A DNA stretch of 64,000 bases. It comes from Ancylobacter novellus (GTDB taxonomy: Bacteria > Pseudomonadota > Alphaproteobacteria > Rhizobiales > Methylopilaceae). Location: positions 186,001-250,000 of the forward strand of contig QFPN01000003.1 of the NCBI GenBank assembly GCA_003241695.1. The letters run 5' to 3'. The notes beneath the pieces were generated by a model. That model made no database searches and was not told where the DNA came from. It was given only the letters and a program-made list of their open reading frames with translations. Position 1 is the stretch's first letter. The number at the start of each line of letters is the position of its first letter. Positions 56,198 through 64,000 of the stretch are shown here, piece by piece. Position numbers and translations under genes: made by a program.

Positions 56198-58069
56198 TTA
56201 TCCGTTCGCGTCGACGTAGAGCTTGCCGCCCGTCTCCAGGAACTCGCGGCTCTTCTCCGCCATGCCGTCCCTCGCCTCAGCCTCGAGCGACTTCGTCTCG
56301 TTGTCGCCCATCGCCCTCGCCTCTTCTCGAAGCTCGCGCGTGATCTGCATCGAGCAGAACTTCGGCCCGCACATCGAGCAGAAATGCGCGACCTTGTGGG
56401 CGTCCTTCGGCAGCGTCTCGTCGTGGAAGGCGCGCGCCGTGTCGGGGTCGAGCGAAAGGTTGAACTGGTCCTCCCAGCGGAAGTCGAAGCGCGCGCGAGA
56501 CAGCGCGTCGTCGCGCACCTTCGCGGCCGGATGCCCCTTGGCGAGGTCCGCCGCGTGCGCCGCGATCCGGTAGGTGATGACGCCGGTCTTCACGTCGTCG
56601 CGGTTCGGGAGCCCGAGATGCTCTTTCGGCGTTACGTAGCAGAGCATCGCGGTGCCGAACCAGCCGATCATCGCGGCGCCGATGCCCGAGGTGATGTGGT
56701 CGTAGCCCGGCGCGATGTCGGTCGTGAGCGGCCCGAGCGTGTAGAACGGGGCCTCGCCGCATTCGCGCAGCTGCTTGTCCATGTTCTCCTTGATCTTGTG
56801 CATCGGCACGTGGCCGGGGCCCTCGATCATGACCTGGCAGCCCTTGTCCCAAGCGATCTTGGTCAGCTCGCCGAGCGTCTCGAGCTCCGCGAACTGCGCG
56901 GCGTCGTTGGCGTCCGCGATCGAACCCGGCCGCAGGCCGTCGCCGAGCGAGAACGAGACGTCATAGGCGCGGCAGATGTCGCAGATCTCGTCGAAGCGCT
57001 CGTAGAGGAAGCTCTCCCGATGCCCCGCGAGGCACCAGCGCGCCATGATGGAGCCGCCGCGGCTGACGATGCCGGTGACGCGGTTCGCGGTCAGCGGCAC
57101 GTGGCGCAGGCGCACGCCGGCATGGATGGTGAAGTAGTCGACGCCCTGTTCGGCCTGCTCGATCAGCGTGTCCTTGAACACTTCCCAGTCGAGCTTCAGC
57201 GGGTCGCCGTCGACCTTCTCAAGCGCCTGGTAGATCGGCACCGTGCCGATCGGAACGGGCGAGTTGCGGATGATCCACGAGCGGATGTTGTGGATGTTGC
57301 GGCCGGTCGACAGGTCCATGACGGTGTCCGCGCCCCAGCGGATCGACCAGACCAGCTTTTCGACCTCCTCCGCCGCGCCGGAAGTCACGGCCGAGTTGCC
57401 GATGTTGGCGTTGACCTTGACCAGGAAGTTGCGGCCGATCGCCATCGGCTCGAGTTCGGGATGATTGACGTTGGCCGGGATGATGGCGCGGCCGCGCGCG
57501 ATTTCGTCGCGAACGAATTCGGGCGTCACGAATTCGGGCACCGAAGCGCCGAAGCTCTCGCCGTCCGCATGGCGGATGGCGGCGCCGTCCATCGCGGCCT
57601 CGCGGGCGAGGTTTTCGCGATGGGCGACGAAGACCATCTCGGGCGTCACGACGCCGGCGCGGGCGAATTCGTATTGCGTGACCATCTGGCCGGGCTTCGC
57701 GCGGCGAACCTCGCGCACCGCCGGACACGCGGCCACCAGCTTGTCGGCGCCGACATTGCCGTTGTCCTCGGGCTTCACCGCCCTGCCCTCGATCGTCTCG
57801 AGGCCGAGGCGCGCGATCCAGGGCTCGCGAACCTGCGGCAGGCCCTTCTTCAGGTCGATCGGCGCGTCGGTTTCGGTGTAGGGGCCGGACGGATCGTAGA
57901 CGCGGACGGGCGCCTCTTTCGGATCCGTCAGGCGGATCTCGCGGAACGGCACCCGCATGTCGGGGTGGGATTTCGGCGCGGCGTAGACCTTGCGCGAGCC
58001 TTCGATCGGACCGGTGGTGACGCTGTCGGGCGCGGCGCGCGCGTCCTTTGGCGGAACATGGACGTTCAT
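56198..58069 (-). CDS. thiC: Phosphomethylpyrimidine synthase (thiamine biosynthesis)
   Basis: ThiC converts aminoimidazole ribotide to the HMP-phosphate half of thiamine in a radical SAM reaction. The 623-residue protein has the N-terminal domain (KVYAAPKSHPDMRVPFREI), a TIM barrel with NIGNSAVTSG, GADTVMDLSTGRNIH, SRGGSIMARWCLAGH and EGPGHVPMHKIK, and the C-terminal cluster motif CSMCGPKFC (C-x2-C-x4-C). AGGAGG lies before the ATG. A TPP riboswitch at 58163-58254 controls it. No other thi gene follows. Confidence 0.98.
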   Translation of the reverse strand: MNVHVPPKDARAAPDSVTTGPIEGSRKVYAAPKSHPDMRVPFREIRLTDPKEAPVRVYDPSGPYTETDAPIDLKKGLPQVREPWIARLGLETIEGRAVKPEDNGNVGADKLVAACPAVREVRRAKPGQMVTQYEFARAGVVTPEMVFVAHRENLAREAAMDGAAIRHADGESFGASVPEFVTPEFVRDEIARGRAIIPANVNHPELEPMAIGRNFLVKVNANIGNSAVTSGAAEEVEKLVWSIRWGADTVMDLSTGRNIHNIRSWIIRNSPVPIGTVPIYQALEKVDGDPLKLDWEVFKDTLIEQAEQGVDYFTIHAGVRLRHVPLTANRVTGIVSRGGSIMARWCLAGHRESFLYERFDEICDICRAYDVSFSLGDGLRPGSIADANDAAQFAELETLGELTKIAWDKGCQVMIEGPGHVPMHKIKENMDKQLRECGEAPFYTLGPLTTDIAPGYDHITSGIGAAMIGWFGTAMLCYVTPKEHLGLPNRDDVKTGVITYRIAAHAADLAKGHPAAKVRDDALSRARFDFRWEDQFNLSLDPDTARAFHDETLPKDAHKVAHFCSMCGPKFCSMQITRELREEARAMGDNETKSLEAEARDGMAEKSREFLETGGKLYVDANG

Positions 58070-58407
58070 GGGGATCTCCTCCTCGAAATCTTATCGTTTC
58101 GGAGATCCGGGGGAGTTCGACGACGTCTGGGGCGAACGCGTCTCAAAAGGCCGCTCGCAGGTTCCCGTCCCTTCGCCGGCATGACCCGGATCAGGTTCTA
58201 AGGGATCGGCGTCTCGCCATCTCAGCCCCGCATCGCAGCGGGACGCCCCTCGGACCAAGGCTGAGGTTAGAAGAAGTCCGGATAACTGTCGAGAACGCTC
58301 TTGCGCGCAGGCGGCGGCGTGGGCACGGTCCCGCCGTCCTCCGGCGAGCCGCGGCCCCCCGCCGCTCGATCCGGAACTTGTGTCCCCCGCCTTCTCATTC
58401 GCCCTGC
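58070..58407. other. Intergenic region between divergent thiC and the DUF4239 gene
   Basis: 338 bases: the thiC leader with the riboswitch, then about 150 bases that must hold the thiC promoter (minus) and the promoter of the 58408 gene (plus). I could not identify either with confidence. Confidence 0.5.
58163..58254 (-). promoter_or_regulatory. TPP riboswitch (THI element)
   Basis: On the minus strand the conserved order is present: GGGGCG near the 5' end, GGGGCTGAGATGGCG, then ACCTGATCCGGGTCATGCCGG and GCGAAGGGA. The terminal helix and both arms can be drawn. It ends about 95 bases before the thiC ATG, as usual for this leader. Thiamine pyrophosphate binding should lower thiC expression, probably by closing the ribosome site. 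Confidence 0.95.
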
Positions 58408-59166
58408 ATGTCCGATTTCGCAATCTCCATCCCGATCTTCCTGTGCCTCTCGGCCGCGGCCCTCGTCGCGCTGTTCGCTCACCGCAGGTTGCCCGAACGC
58501 CATCGCGACGACGAAACCAACGTCATCGTCCGACTTGTGGCGGCGATCTTCGTCACGCTGTCGGCCCTCGTCGTCGGGCTGCTGCTGAATTCTTCGAAGA
58601 ACGCGTTCGACGCCATCGACCGCAACTTTCATGCCTTCAGCACGCAAATCATCCTGCTCGACCGGACCCTGCGGATTTACGGTCCCGAGACGGCCGCAGC
58701 GCGCAAGGGACTTGAGCAGTACGTTGTCCGCGCGCTCGACGGAACCTGGACCAGGGACGGCCAGGAGCAACTGGTCGAAGACCCAGAGGCCGAACGCCTG
58801 CTCGAAGCCGTCGCGACCTCGATCCGGGCGCTGAAGCCGGTCGACGACGACCATGTCGACCTCAAGAGACAGGCGCAGGAGCGGCTGCGGAAGGCGATCG
58901 AGCTTCGCTGGGACATCATCGGCCATTGGGACGGCAATCTGCCGCCGCCGCTGGTGGTCGTTCTCGTCGCCTGGCTGTCGCTGGTGTTCGCGGGGTTCGG
59001 CTACAGGGCTCCGCCGAACGGAACGATCGTGGCGTCCGTTCTCGCCGCGGCGCTCCTCATCGCGGGCGCGATCCACCTCATCCTCGACATGGACGCGCCC
59101 TTCGGCGGCTCGATCCGCATATCGCCCGCGCCGCTGGAAAAGGCGCTGGAGCACATCAGACGCTGA
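58408..59166 (+). CDS. DUF4239 membrane protein
   Basis: The 252-residue protein has four membrane helices in two pairs: about residues 4-24, 43-63, then 184-203 and 208-230. Between them is a long cytosolic helical region (TQIILLDRTLRIYGPET..AR). This layout, and the S-x-x-x-x-F-x-x-x-d-x-x-x-x-x-f stretch after helix 2, fits DUF4239, which resembles bestrophin-like channels. Substrate and role are unknown. ATG 58408 is set by the first helix; the ribosome site is poor. Convergent with cfa. Confidence 0.85.
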   Translation: MSDFAISIPIFLCLSAAALVALFAHRRLPERHRDDETNVIVRLVAAIFVTLSALVVGLLLNSSKNAFDAIDRNFHAFSTQIILLDRTLRIYGPETAAARKGLEQYVVRALDGTWTRDGQEQLVEDPEAERLLEAVATSIRALKPVDDDHVDLKRQAQERLRKAIELRWDIIGHWDGNLPPPLVVVLVAWLSLVFAGFGYRAPPNGTIVASVLAAALLIAGAIHLILDMDAPFGGSIRISPAPLEKALEHIRR

Positions 59167-59200
59167 GACGCCGTCGCCCCCTCGAGAACGGCGCCGGGCG

Positions 59201-60463
59201 CTATTCGGCCGCTTGCGCGGTCGTTTCCCCGAAAGCGCCCTGCTCGACGCGCAAAAGGGCGGCTTCAGCCTCGGCGATATAGGCGCGGGTCAGCGGCGTC
59301 GCCTCCTGACGGCGCGCCAGCTGGATCTGGAACACCACGACGCTGCGCCAGCGGAACGCCGCCTCGCAGGCGGCGAGGTAGAACTCCCACATCCGGCAGA
59401 AGCGCTCGTCGTAGAGCCCGAGCGCCTCTTCGCGCCGCGCCATGAAAGCCTTGCGCCAGTCCCGCAGCGTATAGGCGTAGTGCAGCCGCAGAATCTCGAT
59501 GTCGGTGATCACCAGACCCGACTTCTCGATCACCGGCATGAGGTCGGACAGCGACGGAAGCGACCCGCCCGGAAAGATGTACTTGTCGATAAAGGGGTTC
59601 GTCGAATGCGGACCATCCGAGAGGCCGATCGTGTGCAACAACATCACGCCGTCTTCGGTCAGCCGCTCGCGGCAGGTTCTGAAGAAGGTCGGATAGTCCC
59701 CCACGCCGACATGCTCGAACATGCCGACCGACACGATGCGGTCGAACTGCCGGTCCAGCAGACGATAGTCGCGAAGCTCGAAGGCGACGCGACGCGCAAG
59801 TCCCGCGGCCGCAGCGCGCTGACGGGCGATCTCGAGTTGCTCGACCGAGAGCGTGACCCCGAGAACCTCTTCGGCGCCCGCGACGCCCGCCAGATAGAGG
59901 CCGAGTCCGCCCCAGCCGCAGCCGATGTCGAGGACGCGGTCGCCGGGACGGATCGCGAGCTTGGCGGCGATGTGACGACGCTTCGCGAGCTGGGCCTCTT
60001 CGAGCGTCGCGTCCGGCGTCTCGTAATAGGCGCAGGAATATTGCCGGTCGGAATCAAGAAACAGCGAATAGAGCCGCGCGTCGAGGTCGTAGTGATGCGC
60101 GACGTTGCGTCGGGAGCGTGCGAGGCCGTTCGCCTGCGAGATTCGGCGCCAGCACATCCGGAGCGTCTCGAGCGCCCGCATCGGCCAGGGATCCGGCTTG
60201 CCGACCGACGGCGCGAGAATGATCTCAAGGAAGGCGTAGACGTCGCCTTTCTCGATGATCAGCCGCCCGTCCATGAAGAGCTCGCCGAGCTTCAGGTCGG
60301 GAGCGAAGACCAGCGCCCATTGGGCCGCCCGGTCGGCGAAGCGGATCTCCACGCGTTCGCCGACGCCGTCTCCAAATCGCCACGTCTCGCCGGTGGCGGT
60401 GCGCACGACCAGGTCGCCCTTCCCGACCAGCCGTCCGAACATGCGTTTCAGAGCGAATTCCAT
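59201..60463 (-). CDS. cfa: Cyclopropane-fatty-acyl-phospholipid synthase
   Basis: The 420-residue protein adds a methylene group from SAM to unsaturated acyl chains of membrane lipids. It has an N-terminal SCP-like domain (VEIRFADRAAQWALVF...ELFMDGRLIIE), NVAHHYDLDARLYSLFLD, YSCAYYETPDATLEEAQ, the SAM site VLDIGCGWGGLGLYLA, GVTLSVEQ, and MFEHVGVGDYPTFF with the Glu that holds bicarbonate in the family. GGAGGG lies six bases before ATG 60463. It is separated from pntB by a terminator, so it is its own unit. Confidence 0.95.
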   Translation of the reverse strand: MEFALKRMFGRLVGKGDLVVRTATGETWRFGDGVGERVEIRFADRAAQWALVFAPDLKLGELFMDGRLIIEKGDVYAFLEIILAPSVGKPDPWPMRALETLRMCWRRISQANGLARSRRNVAHHYDLDARLYSLFLDSDRQYSCAYYETPDATLEEAQLAKRRHIAAKLAIRPGDRVLDIGCGWGGLGLYLAGVAGAEEVLGVTLSVEQLEIARQRAAAAGLARRVAFELRDYRLLDRQFDRIVSVGMFEHVGVGDYPTFFRTCRERLTEDGVMLLHTIGLSDGPHSTNPFIDKYIFPGGSLPSLSDLMPVIEKSGLVITDIEILRLHYAYTLRDWRKAFMARREEALGLYDERFCRMWEFYLAACEAAFRWRSVVVFQIQLARRQEATPLTRAYIAEAEAALLRVEQGAFGETTAQAAE

Positions 60464-60763
60464 CACCGCCCTCCGTCGGAAGCTGCCGAGACCAGAGGCA
60501 ATTCAACAAAACGCCAATTTATTCATCAAGCCCATGACTTAAGCAGATTCACAAAGCTGGATTGCGTTTTTCGCAAGGCTCAACAAAGTTTCTTGACGTC
60601 GTCGGCCGGCCGAACGCTCTTCCATCCGCGGTCCGACGCCTGAGATCAGAGCAAAAAACGAAAAAGGCCGGGCGCTGGGCCCGGCCTTGGATTCCGTTCT
60701 GTGTCGAGCGTCTTCAGAGGCGCATGCCGAAGCCGCCCGGCTCCGCCGCCGTCCGAGGAACCC
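60464..60763 (-). other. Intergenic region between pntB and cfa
   Basis: 300 bases. The part next to cfa (60490-60600) is AT-rich for this genome and should hold its promoter. The part next to pntB contains the terminator at 60652-60688. No gene is supported. Confidence 0.5.
60652..60688 (-). terminator. Terminator of the pntA-pntB operon
   Basis: Ten perfect base pairs (60664-60673 with 60679-60688, loop of five) followed on the minus strand by TTTTTCGTTTTTTGC, 76 bases past the pntB stop. Confidence 0.9.
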
Positions 60764-62197
60764 TCAAGCGATGTGCGGCAGGAGCTTGTCGAGCGAGGCC
60801 TTGGCGTCGCCGTAGAACATCCGCGTGTTCTCCTTGAAGAACAGCGGATTTTCGATGCCCGAATAACCCGCGCCCTGACCACGCTTGGAAACGAAGACCT
60901 GCTTCGCCTTCCAGACCTCGAGCACCGGCATTCCCGCGATCGGAGAGTTCGGATCGTCTTGAGCGGCGGGATTCACGATGTCGTTCGAGCCGATGACGAT
61001 GACGACGTCCGTGTTCGGGAAGTCCTCGTTGATCTCGTCCATTTCCAGAACGATGTCGTAGGGCACCTTGGCCTCGGCGAGCAGCACGTTCATGTGGCCG
61101 GGCAGACGCCCCGCGACGGGATGGATCGCGAACCGCACTTCCTTGCCGGCCGCGCGGAGCTTGCGGGTCAGCTCCGACACCGCGCCCTGCGCCTGCGCCA
61201 CCGCCATGCCGTAGCCCGGCACGATGATGACGCTGTCGGCCTCGTTCAGCGCCGACGCGACGCCGTCCGTGTCGATCGCGATCTGCTCTCCCTCGATCTC
61301 CTGCGCCGGCCCGGTGGTCGAGCCGAAGCCGCCGAGGATGACCGAGATGAAGGAGCGGTTCATCGCCTTGCACATGATGTAGGACAGGATCGCGCCCGAA
61401 GAGCCGACCAGCGCGCCGGTCACGATCAGCAGGTCGTTGCCGAGCGTGAAGCCGATCGCGGATGCCGCCCAGCCCGAATAGCTGTTCAGCATCGACACCA
61501 CGACCGGCATGTCGGCGCCGCCGATGCCCATGATGAGGTGGTAGCCGATGAAGAAGGCGAGCAGCGTCATCAGAATGAGCGCCCACATCCCCGCGCCGTT
61601 CACGTAGAGGATGAGCAGCAGCAACGAGCCGGCGGCCGCGCCGGCGTTCAGCATGTGGCCGCCGGGGAGCTTCTTGGCCTTGCCGTCGACCTTTCCGGCG
61701 AGCTTGCCGAAGGCGATGATCGAGCCGGTGAACGTCACCGCGCCGATGAACACGCCGAGGAAGACCTCGACCTTCAGGATCGCGACCTCGACGCCGGTCT
61801 TGTGCGCCAGAACCTCGGCGAAGCCGGTCAGGCCGGCGCGGGTTGCGGCGTCCATCGCCTGAACGGCGACGAGCTCGAGATGGGCGTTGAAGCCGATCAG
61901 AACGGCCGCGAGGCCGACGAAGGAGTGCAGCGCCGCGACGAGCTGCGGCATCTCGGTCATCTGCACGCGCGTCGCCACCTGCCAGCCGATGGCGCCGGCG
62001 GCGATGAACATGAGAAGGACGAGCCAGAGCTTGCCGGCGCCCGGCCCGAAGACCGTGGCGAAGACGGCGAGCGCCATGCCGACGATGCCGTACCAGACGG
62101 CGCGCTTGGCGCTTTCCTGGTTCGACAGGCCCCCGAGCGAGAGGATGAACAGGATGGACGCGGAGATGTAGGCCGCGGAAACGATGCCGATGCTCAC
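60764..62197 (-). CDS. pntB: NAD(P) transhydrogenase subunit beta
   Basis: PntB and PntA move hydride from NADH to NADP+ driven by the proton gradient. The 477-residue protein has eight or nine membrane helices in the first 280 residues and the NADP-binding domain III after about 300, with IVPGYGMAVAQAQGAVSELTRKL, FAIHPVAGRLPGHMNVLLAEA, VIGSNDIVNPAA and SKRGQGAGYSGIENPLFF. The start is GTG 62197, six bases after GAGGAGG. It lies 10 bases after pntA and ends at a terminator. Confidence 0.97.
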   Translation of the reverse strand: MSIGIVSAAYISASILFILSLGGLSNQESAKRAVWYGIVGMALAVFATVFGPGAGKLWLVLLMFIAAGAIGWQVATRVQMTEMPQLVAALHSFVGLAAVLIGFNAHLELVAVQAMDAATRAGLTGFAEVLAHKTGVEVAILKVEVFLGVFIGAVTFTGSIIAFGKLAGKVDGKAKKLPGGHMLNAGAAAGSLLLLILYVNGAGMWALILMTLLAFFIGYHLIMGIGGADMPVVVSMLNSYSGWAASAIGFTLGNDLLIVTGALVGSSGAILSYIMCKAMNRSFISVILGGFGSTTGPAQEIEGEQIAIDTDGVASALNEADSVIIVPGYGMAVAQAQGAVSELTRKLRAAGKEVRFAIHPVAGRLPGHMNVLLAEAKVPYDIVLEMDEINEDFPNTDVVIVIGSNDIVNPAAQDDPNSPIAGMPVLEVWKAKQVFVSKRGQGAGYSGIENPLFFKENTRMFYGDAKASLDKLLPHIA

Positions 62198-62207
62198 AGC
62201 GGCCTCC

Positions 62208-63782
62208 TCAGGACTTCTGGAACATTGCGAGCATGCGGCGCGTCACCAGGAACCCGCCCACGATGTTGATCGAGGCGACCAGGATGGACACGGCTGCAAG
62301 CAGGGGCACCATGAAGCCGGACGCGCCGACCTGCAGGAGCGCGCCCAGCACGATGATGCCGGAGATCGCGTTGGTGAGCGCCATCAGCGGCGTGTGCAGC
62401 GCATGGCTGACGCCCCAGATCACCTGGAAGCCGACGAAGCAGGCGAGCGCGAAGACGATGAAGTGGCTCATGAAGCTCGCCGGCGCCACGGCGCCCACGA
62501 GCAGCATCAGCACCGTGCCCACGCCGAGCAGCGTGACCTGGAACTTCGTCTGCTCCTTGAAAGCGGCGACGTCCCTGGCGCGGCGCTCCTCCGGCGTCGG
62601 TTCCTTGACCTTCTCCTTCGGCTTCTGCGCCGCGATCGCCTTCACGGTCGGCGGAGGCGGCGGATAGGTGACCGCGCCCTCATGGGTGACGGTCGCGCCG
62701 CGGATGACGTCGTCGGCCATGTTGTGGACGACCTGGCCGTCCTTGGCCGGCGTCAGGTCCGTCATCATGTGACGGATGTTCGTCGCATAGAGCGAAGAGG
62801 ACTGCGCCGCCATCCGGCTCGGAAAATCGGTGTAGCCGATGATCACGACGCCGTTCGGCGAGACGACCCTCTGGTCCGGGACCGTCAGCTCGCAGTTGCC
62901 GCCGCGCTCGGCCGCGAGGTCGACGATGACCGAGCCGGGCTTCATCGCCTCGACCATGTCCTTCGTCCAGAGCACGGGAGCGTCGCGGCCCGGGATCAGC
63001 GCCGTCGAGATGACGATGTCCATCTGCGGCGCGAGTTCGCGGAACTTCTTGAGCTGGGCCTCGCGGAACTCAGGCGACGAGACCGAGGCGTAACCGCCGG
63101 TCGCGGCGCCGTCCTGCTGCTTCTCCTCGAAGTCGAGATAGACGAAGTTCGCGCCCATCGACTCGATCTGCTCGGCCACTTCCGGCCGGACGTCGAAGGC
63201 GTAGGTCACGGCGCCGAGCGCCGTCGCCGTGCCGATGGCCGCAAGGCCCGCGACGCCGGCGCCGATCACCAGCACCTTGGCCGGCGGCACCTTGCCGGCC
63301 GCCGTGATCTGACCGGTGAAGAACCGCCCGAAATTATTGCCCGCCTCGATCACCGCGCGGTAGCCGGCGATGTTCGCCATGGACGAGAGCGCGTCCATCT
63401 TCTGGGCGCGGCTGATGCGCGGCACCATGTCCATGGCGACGACCGTCCCGCCCGTCTTGGCGGCGGCCTCCAGAAGATCCTTGTTCTGGGCCGGATAGAA
63501 AAACGAGATCAGCGTCTTGCTCGAATCGAGCCGCTCGACCTCGGAGACCTCCGGCGGACGAACCTTGGCGATGACGTCCGCGCGCTGCCAGAGCGCCCCT
63601 GCGGCGTCGACCACCTCCACGCCGGCGGCGCGATAGGCGTCGTCGGTGAACCCGGCGCCGAGGCCGGCGCCGGCCTCGACGAGACACTCATAACCAAGCT
63701 TCTGCAGTTGCGTCGCGCTCTCGGGCGTCATCGCGACGCGCGCCTCGCCCGCGAACAGTTCTTTCGGCGAACCGATCTTCAT
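62208..63782 (-). CDS. pntA: NAD(P) transhydrogenase subunit alpha (fused form)
   Basis: The 524-residue protein has the NAD-binding domain I, from KIGSPKELFAGEARVAMTPES, MVPRISRAQKMDALSSMANIAGYRAVIEA and VLVIGAGVAGLAAIGTATALGA to about residue 385, then a Pro/Lys/Glu linker and four membrane helices (LLGVGTVLMLLVGAVAP onward). Many alphaproteobacteria split this chain into PntAA and PntAB; here it is one. ATG 63782 is preceded by GAGGGG; nine codons upstream are not needed. It supplies NADPH for biosynthesis. Confidence 0.97.
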   Translation of the reverse strand: MKIGSPKELFAGEARVAMTPESATQLQKLGYECLVEAGAGLGAGFTDDAYRAAGVEVVDAAGALWQRADVIAKVRPPEVSEVERLDSSKTLISFFYPAQNKDLLEAAAKTGGTVVAMDMVPRISRAQKMDALSSMANIAGYRAVIEAGNNFGRFFTGQITAAGKVPPAKVLVIGAGVAGLAAIGTATALGAVTYAFDVRPEVAEQIESMGANFVYLDFEEKQQDGAATGGYASVSSPEFREAQLKKFRELAPQMDIVISTALIPGRDAPVLWTKDMVEAMKPGSVIVDLAAERGGNCELTVPDQRVVSPNGVVIIGYTDFPSRMAAQSSSLYATNIRHMMTDLTPAKDGQVVHNMADDVIRGATVTHEGAVTYPPPPPTVKAIAAQKPKEKVKEPTPEERRARDVAAFKEQTKFQVTLLGVGTVLMLLVGAVAPASFMSHFIVFALACFVGFQVIWGVSHALHTPLMALTNAISGIIVLGALLQVGASGFMVPLLAAVSILVASINIVGGFLVTRRMLAMFQKS

Positions 63783-64000
63783 TGTGCGCCCCTCATGGCG
63801 GATCCTCACGCTAGTGCCGCCAGGATTCGGGACACCAGATCGTCAGCTGATGTTCATCTCCGAAGAAGAGAGAACGGTTTTTCTAATAGTGTTGGACGAA
63901 AAATCCTATCTGGCGGCTGGCGTCGACGTCGAAGAGCGACTGGAACTTCCGGCGCCCCTCAAATAGGCGCCGCAAGCCTCCCTATTTGCGGCGTCGAACC
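63783..64000. other. Region upstream of pntA to the window end
   Basis: 218 bases that must hold the pntA promoter (minus). The stretch 63850-63910 is AT-rich (TTTTTCTAATAG). A short plus-strand open frame exists but has no ribosome site or family support. Whether a gene begins beyond 64000 cannot be seen. Confidence 0.4.

Noticed and set aside
63784..63966. Short plus-strand frame overlapping the pntA leader
   Set aside because: No ribosome site, AT-rich and unusual codons, no recognisable family. It probably lies in the pntA promoter region.

Overview
The window looks like chromosomal DNA from a high-GC alphaproteobacterium, most likely of the order Hyphomicrobiales (Rhizobiales). The reasons are the purC/purS/purQ/purL/bolA/grxD gene order, the two-subunit PntA/PntB transhydrogenase with a fused alpha chain, paired YdcH (DUF465) proteins, DUF2934, EcfG-type promoter motifs, and frequent GTG/TTG starts. 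The genus cannot be decided from the sequence alone. I saw no tRNA, rRNA, CRISPR array, insertion sequence or prophage.

Layout. 0-10 kb: small secreted proteins, moaA, an orphan pair of TRAP transporter membrane subunits, otsA, a phosphoglycolate-phosphatase-like HAD protein and a Tat-exported phosphoesterase. 10-19 kb (minus strand): a de novo purine cluster (purC, purS, purQ, purL) running into bolA, grxD and a macro-domain gene. It is interrupted by three small secreted proteins that share a C-x4-C motif, a DUF72 gene and an opposite-strand Uma2-type nuclease gene. 19.6-46.8 kb: nat, then a very large alpha-glucan/trehalose island: glgX1 and a DUF2934 gene (minus), then glgE, treS-mak fusion, glgB, glgX2, treZ, malQ, treY, a small unknown gene, glgP, glgC, an HNH-like gene of lower GC, and glgA (plus). 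46.8-52 kb: an ammonium transporter with a sigma-54 promoter and a small membrane-protein partner, an L,D-transpeptidase lipoprotein, and an ABC exporter preceded by what looks like a repressor-controlled promoter and an 18-codon leader peptide. 52-64 kb: two ydcH genes, purE/purK, rpsU, a TPR lipoprotein, thiC under a TPP riboswitch, a DUF4239 membrane protein, cfa, pntB and pntA.

How the genes work together. The glucan island holds all the enzymes to make glycogen from glucose-1-phosphate (GlgC, GlgA, GlgB), to extend glucan from trehalose through maltose-1-phosphate (TreS-Mak, GlgE), to break glycogen down (GlgP, two GlgX, MalQ) and to turn glucan back into trehalose (TreY, TreZ). With otsA elsewhere in the window, four trehalose-related routes (OtsA, TreS, TreYZ, GlgE) are encoded within 40 kb. 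Motifs matching the general-stress sigma factor EcfG (GGAAC-N16/17-CGTT) lie upstream of otsA, glgX1 and the small secreted gene at 1630, with a weaker match at the DUF2934 gene. This ties part of the carbohydrate metabolism to the general stress response.

The least explained items are the leader peptide/operator/hairpin region of the ABC exporter (51.9-52.1 kb), the HNH-like gene that splits glgC from glgA, the C-x4-C secreted proteins in the pur cluster, and the small membrane protein that follows amtB where glnK would often be found.
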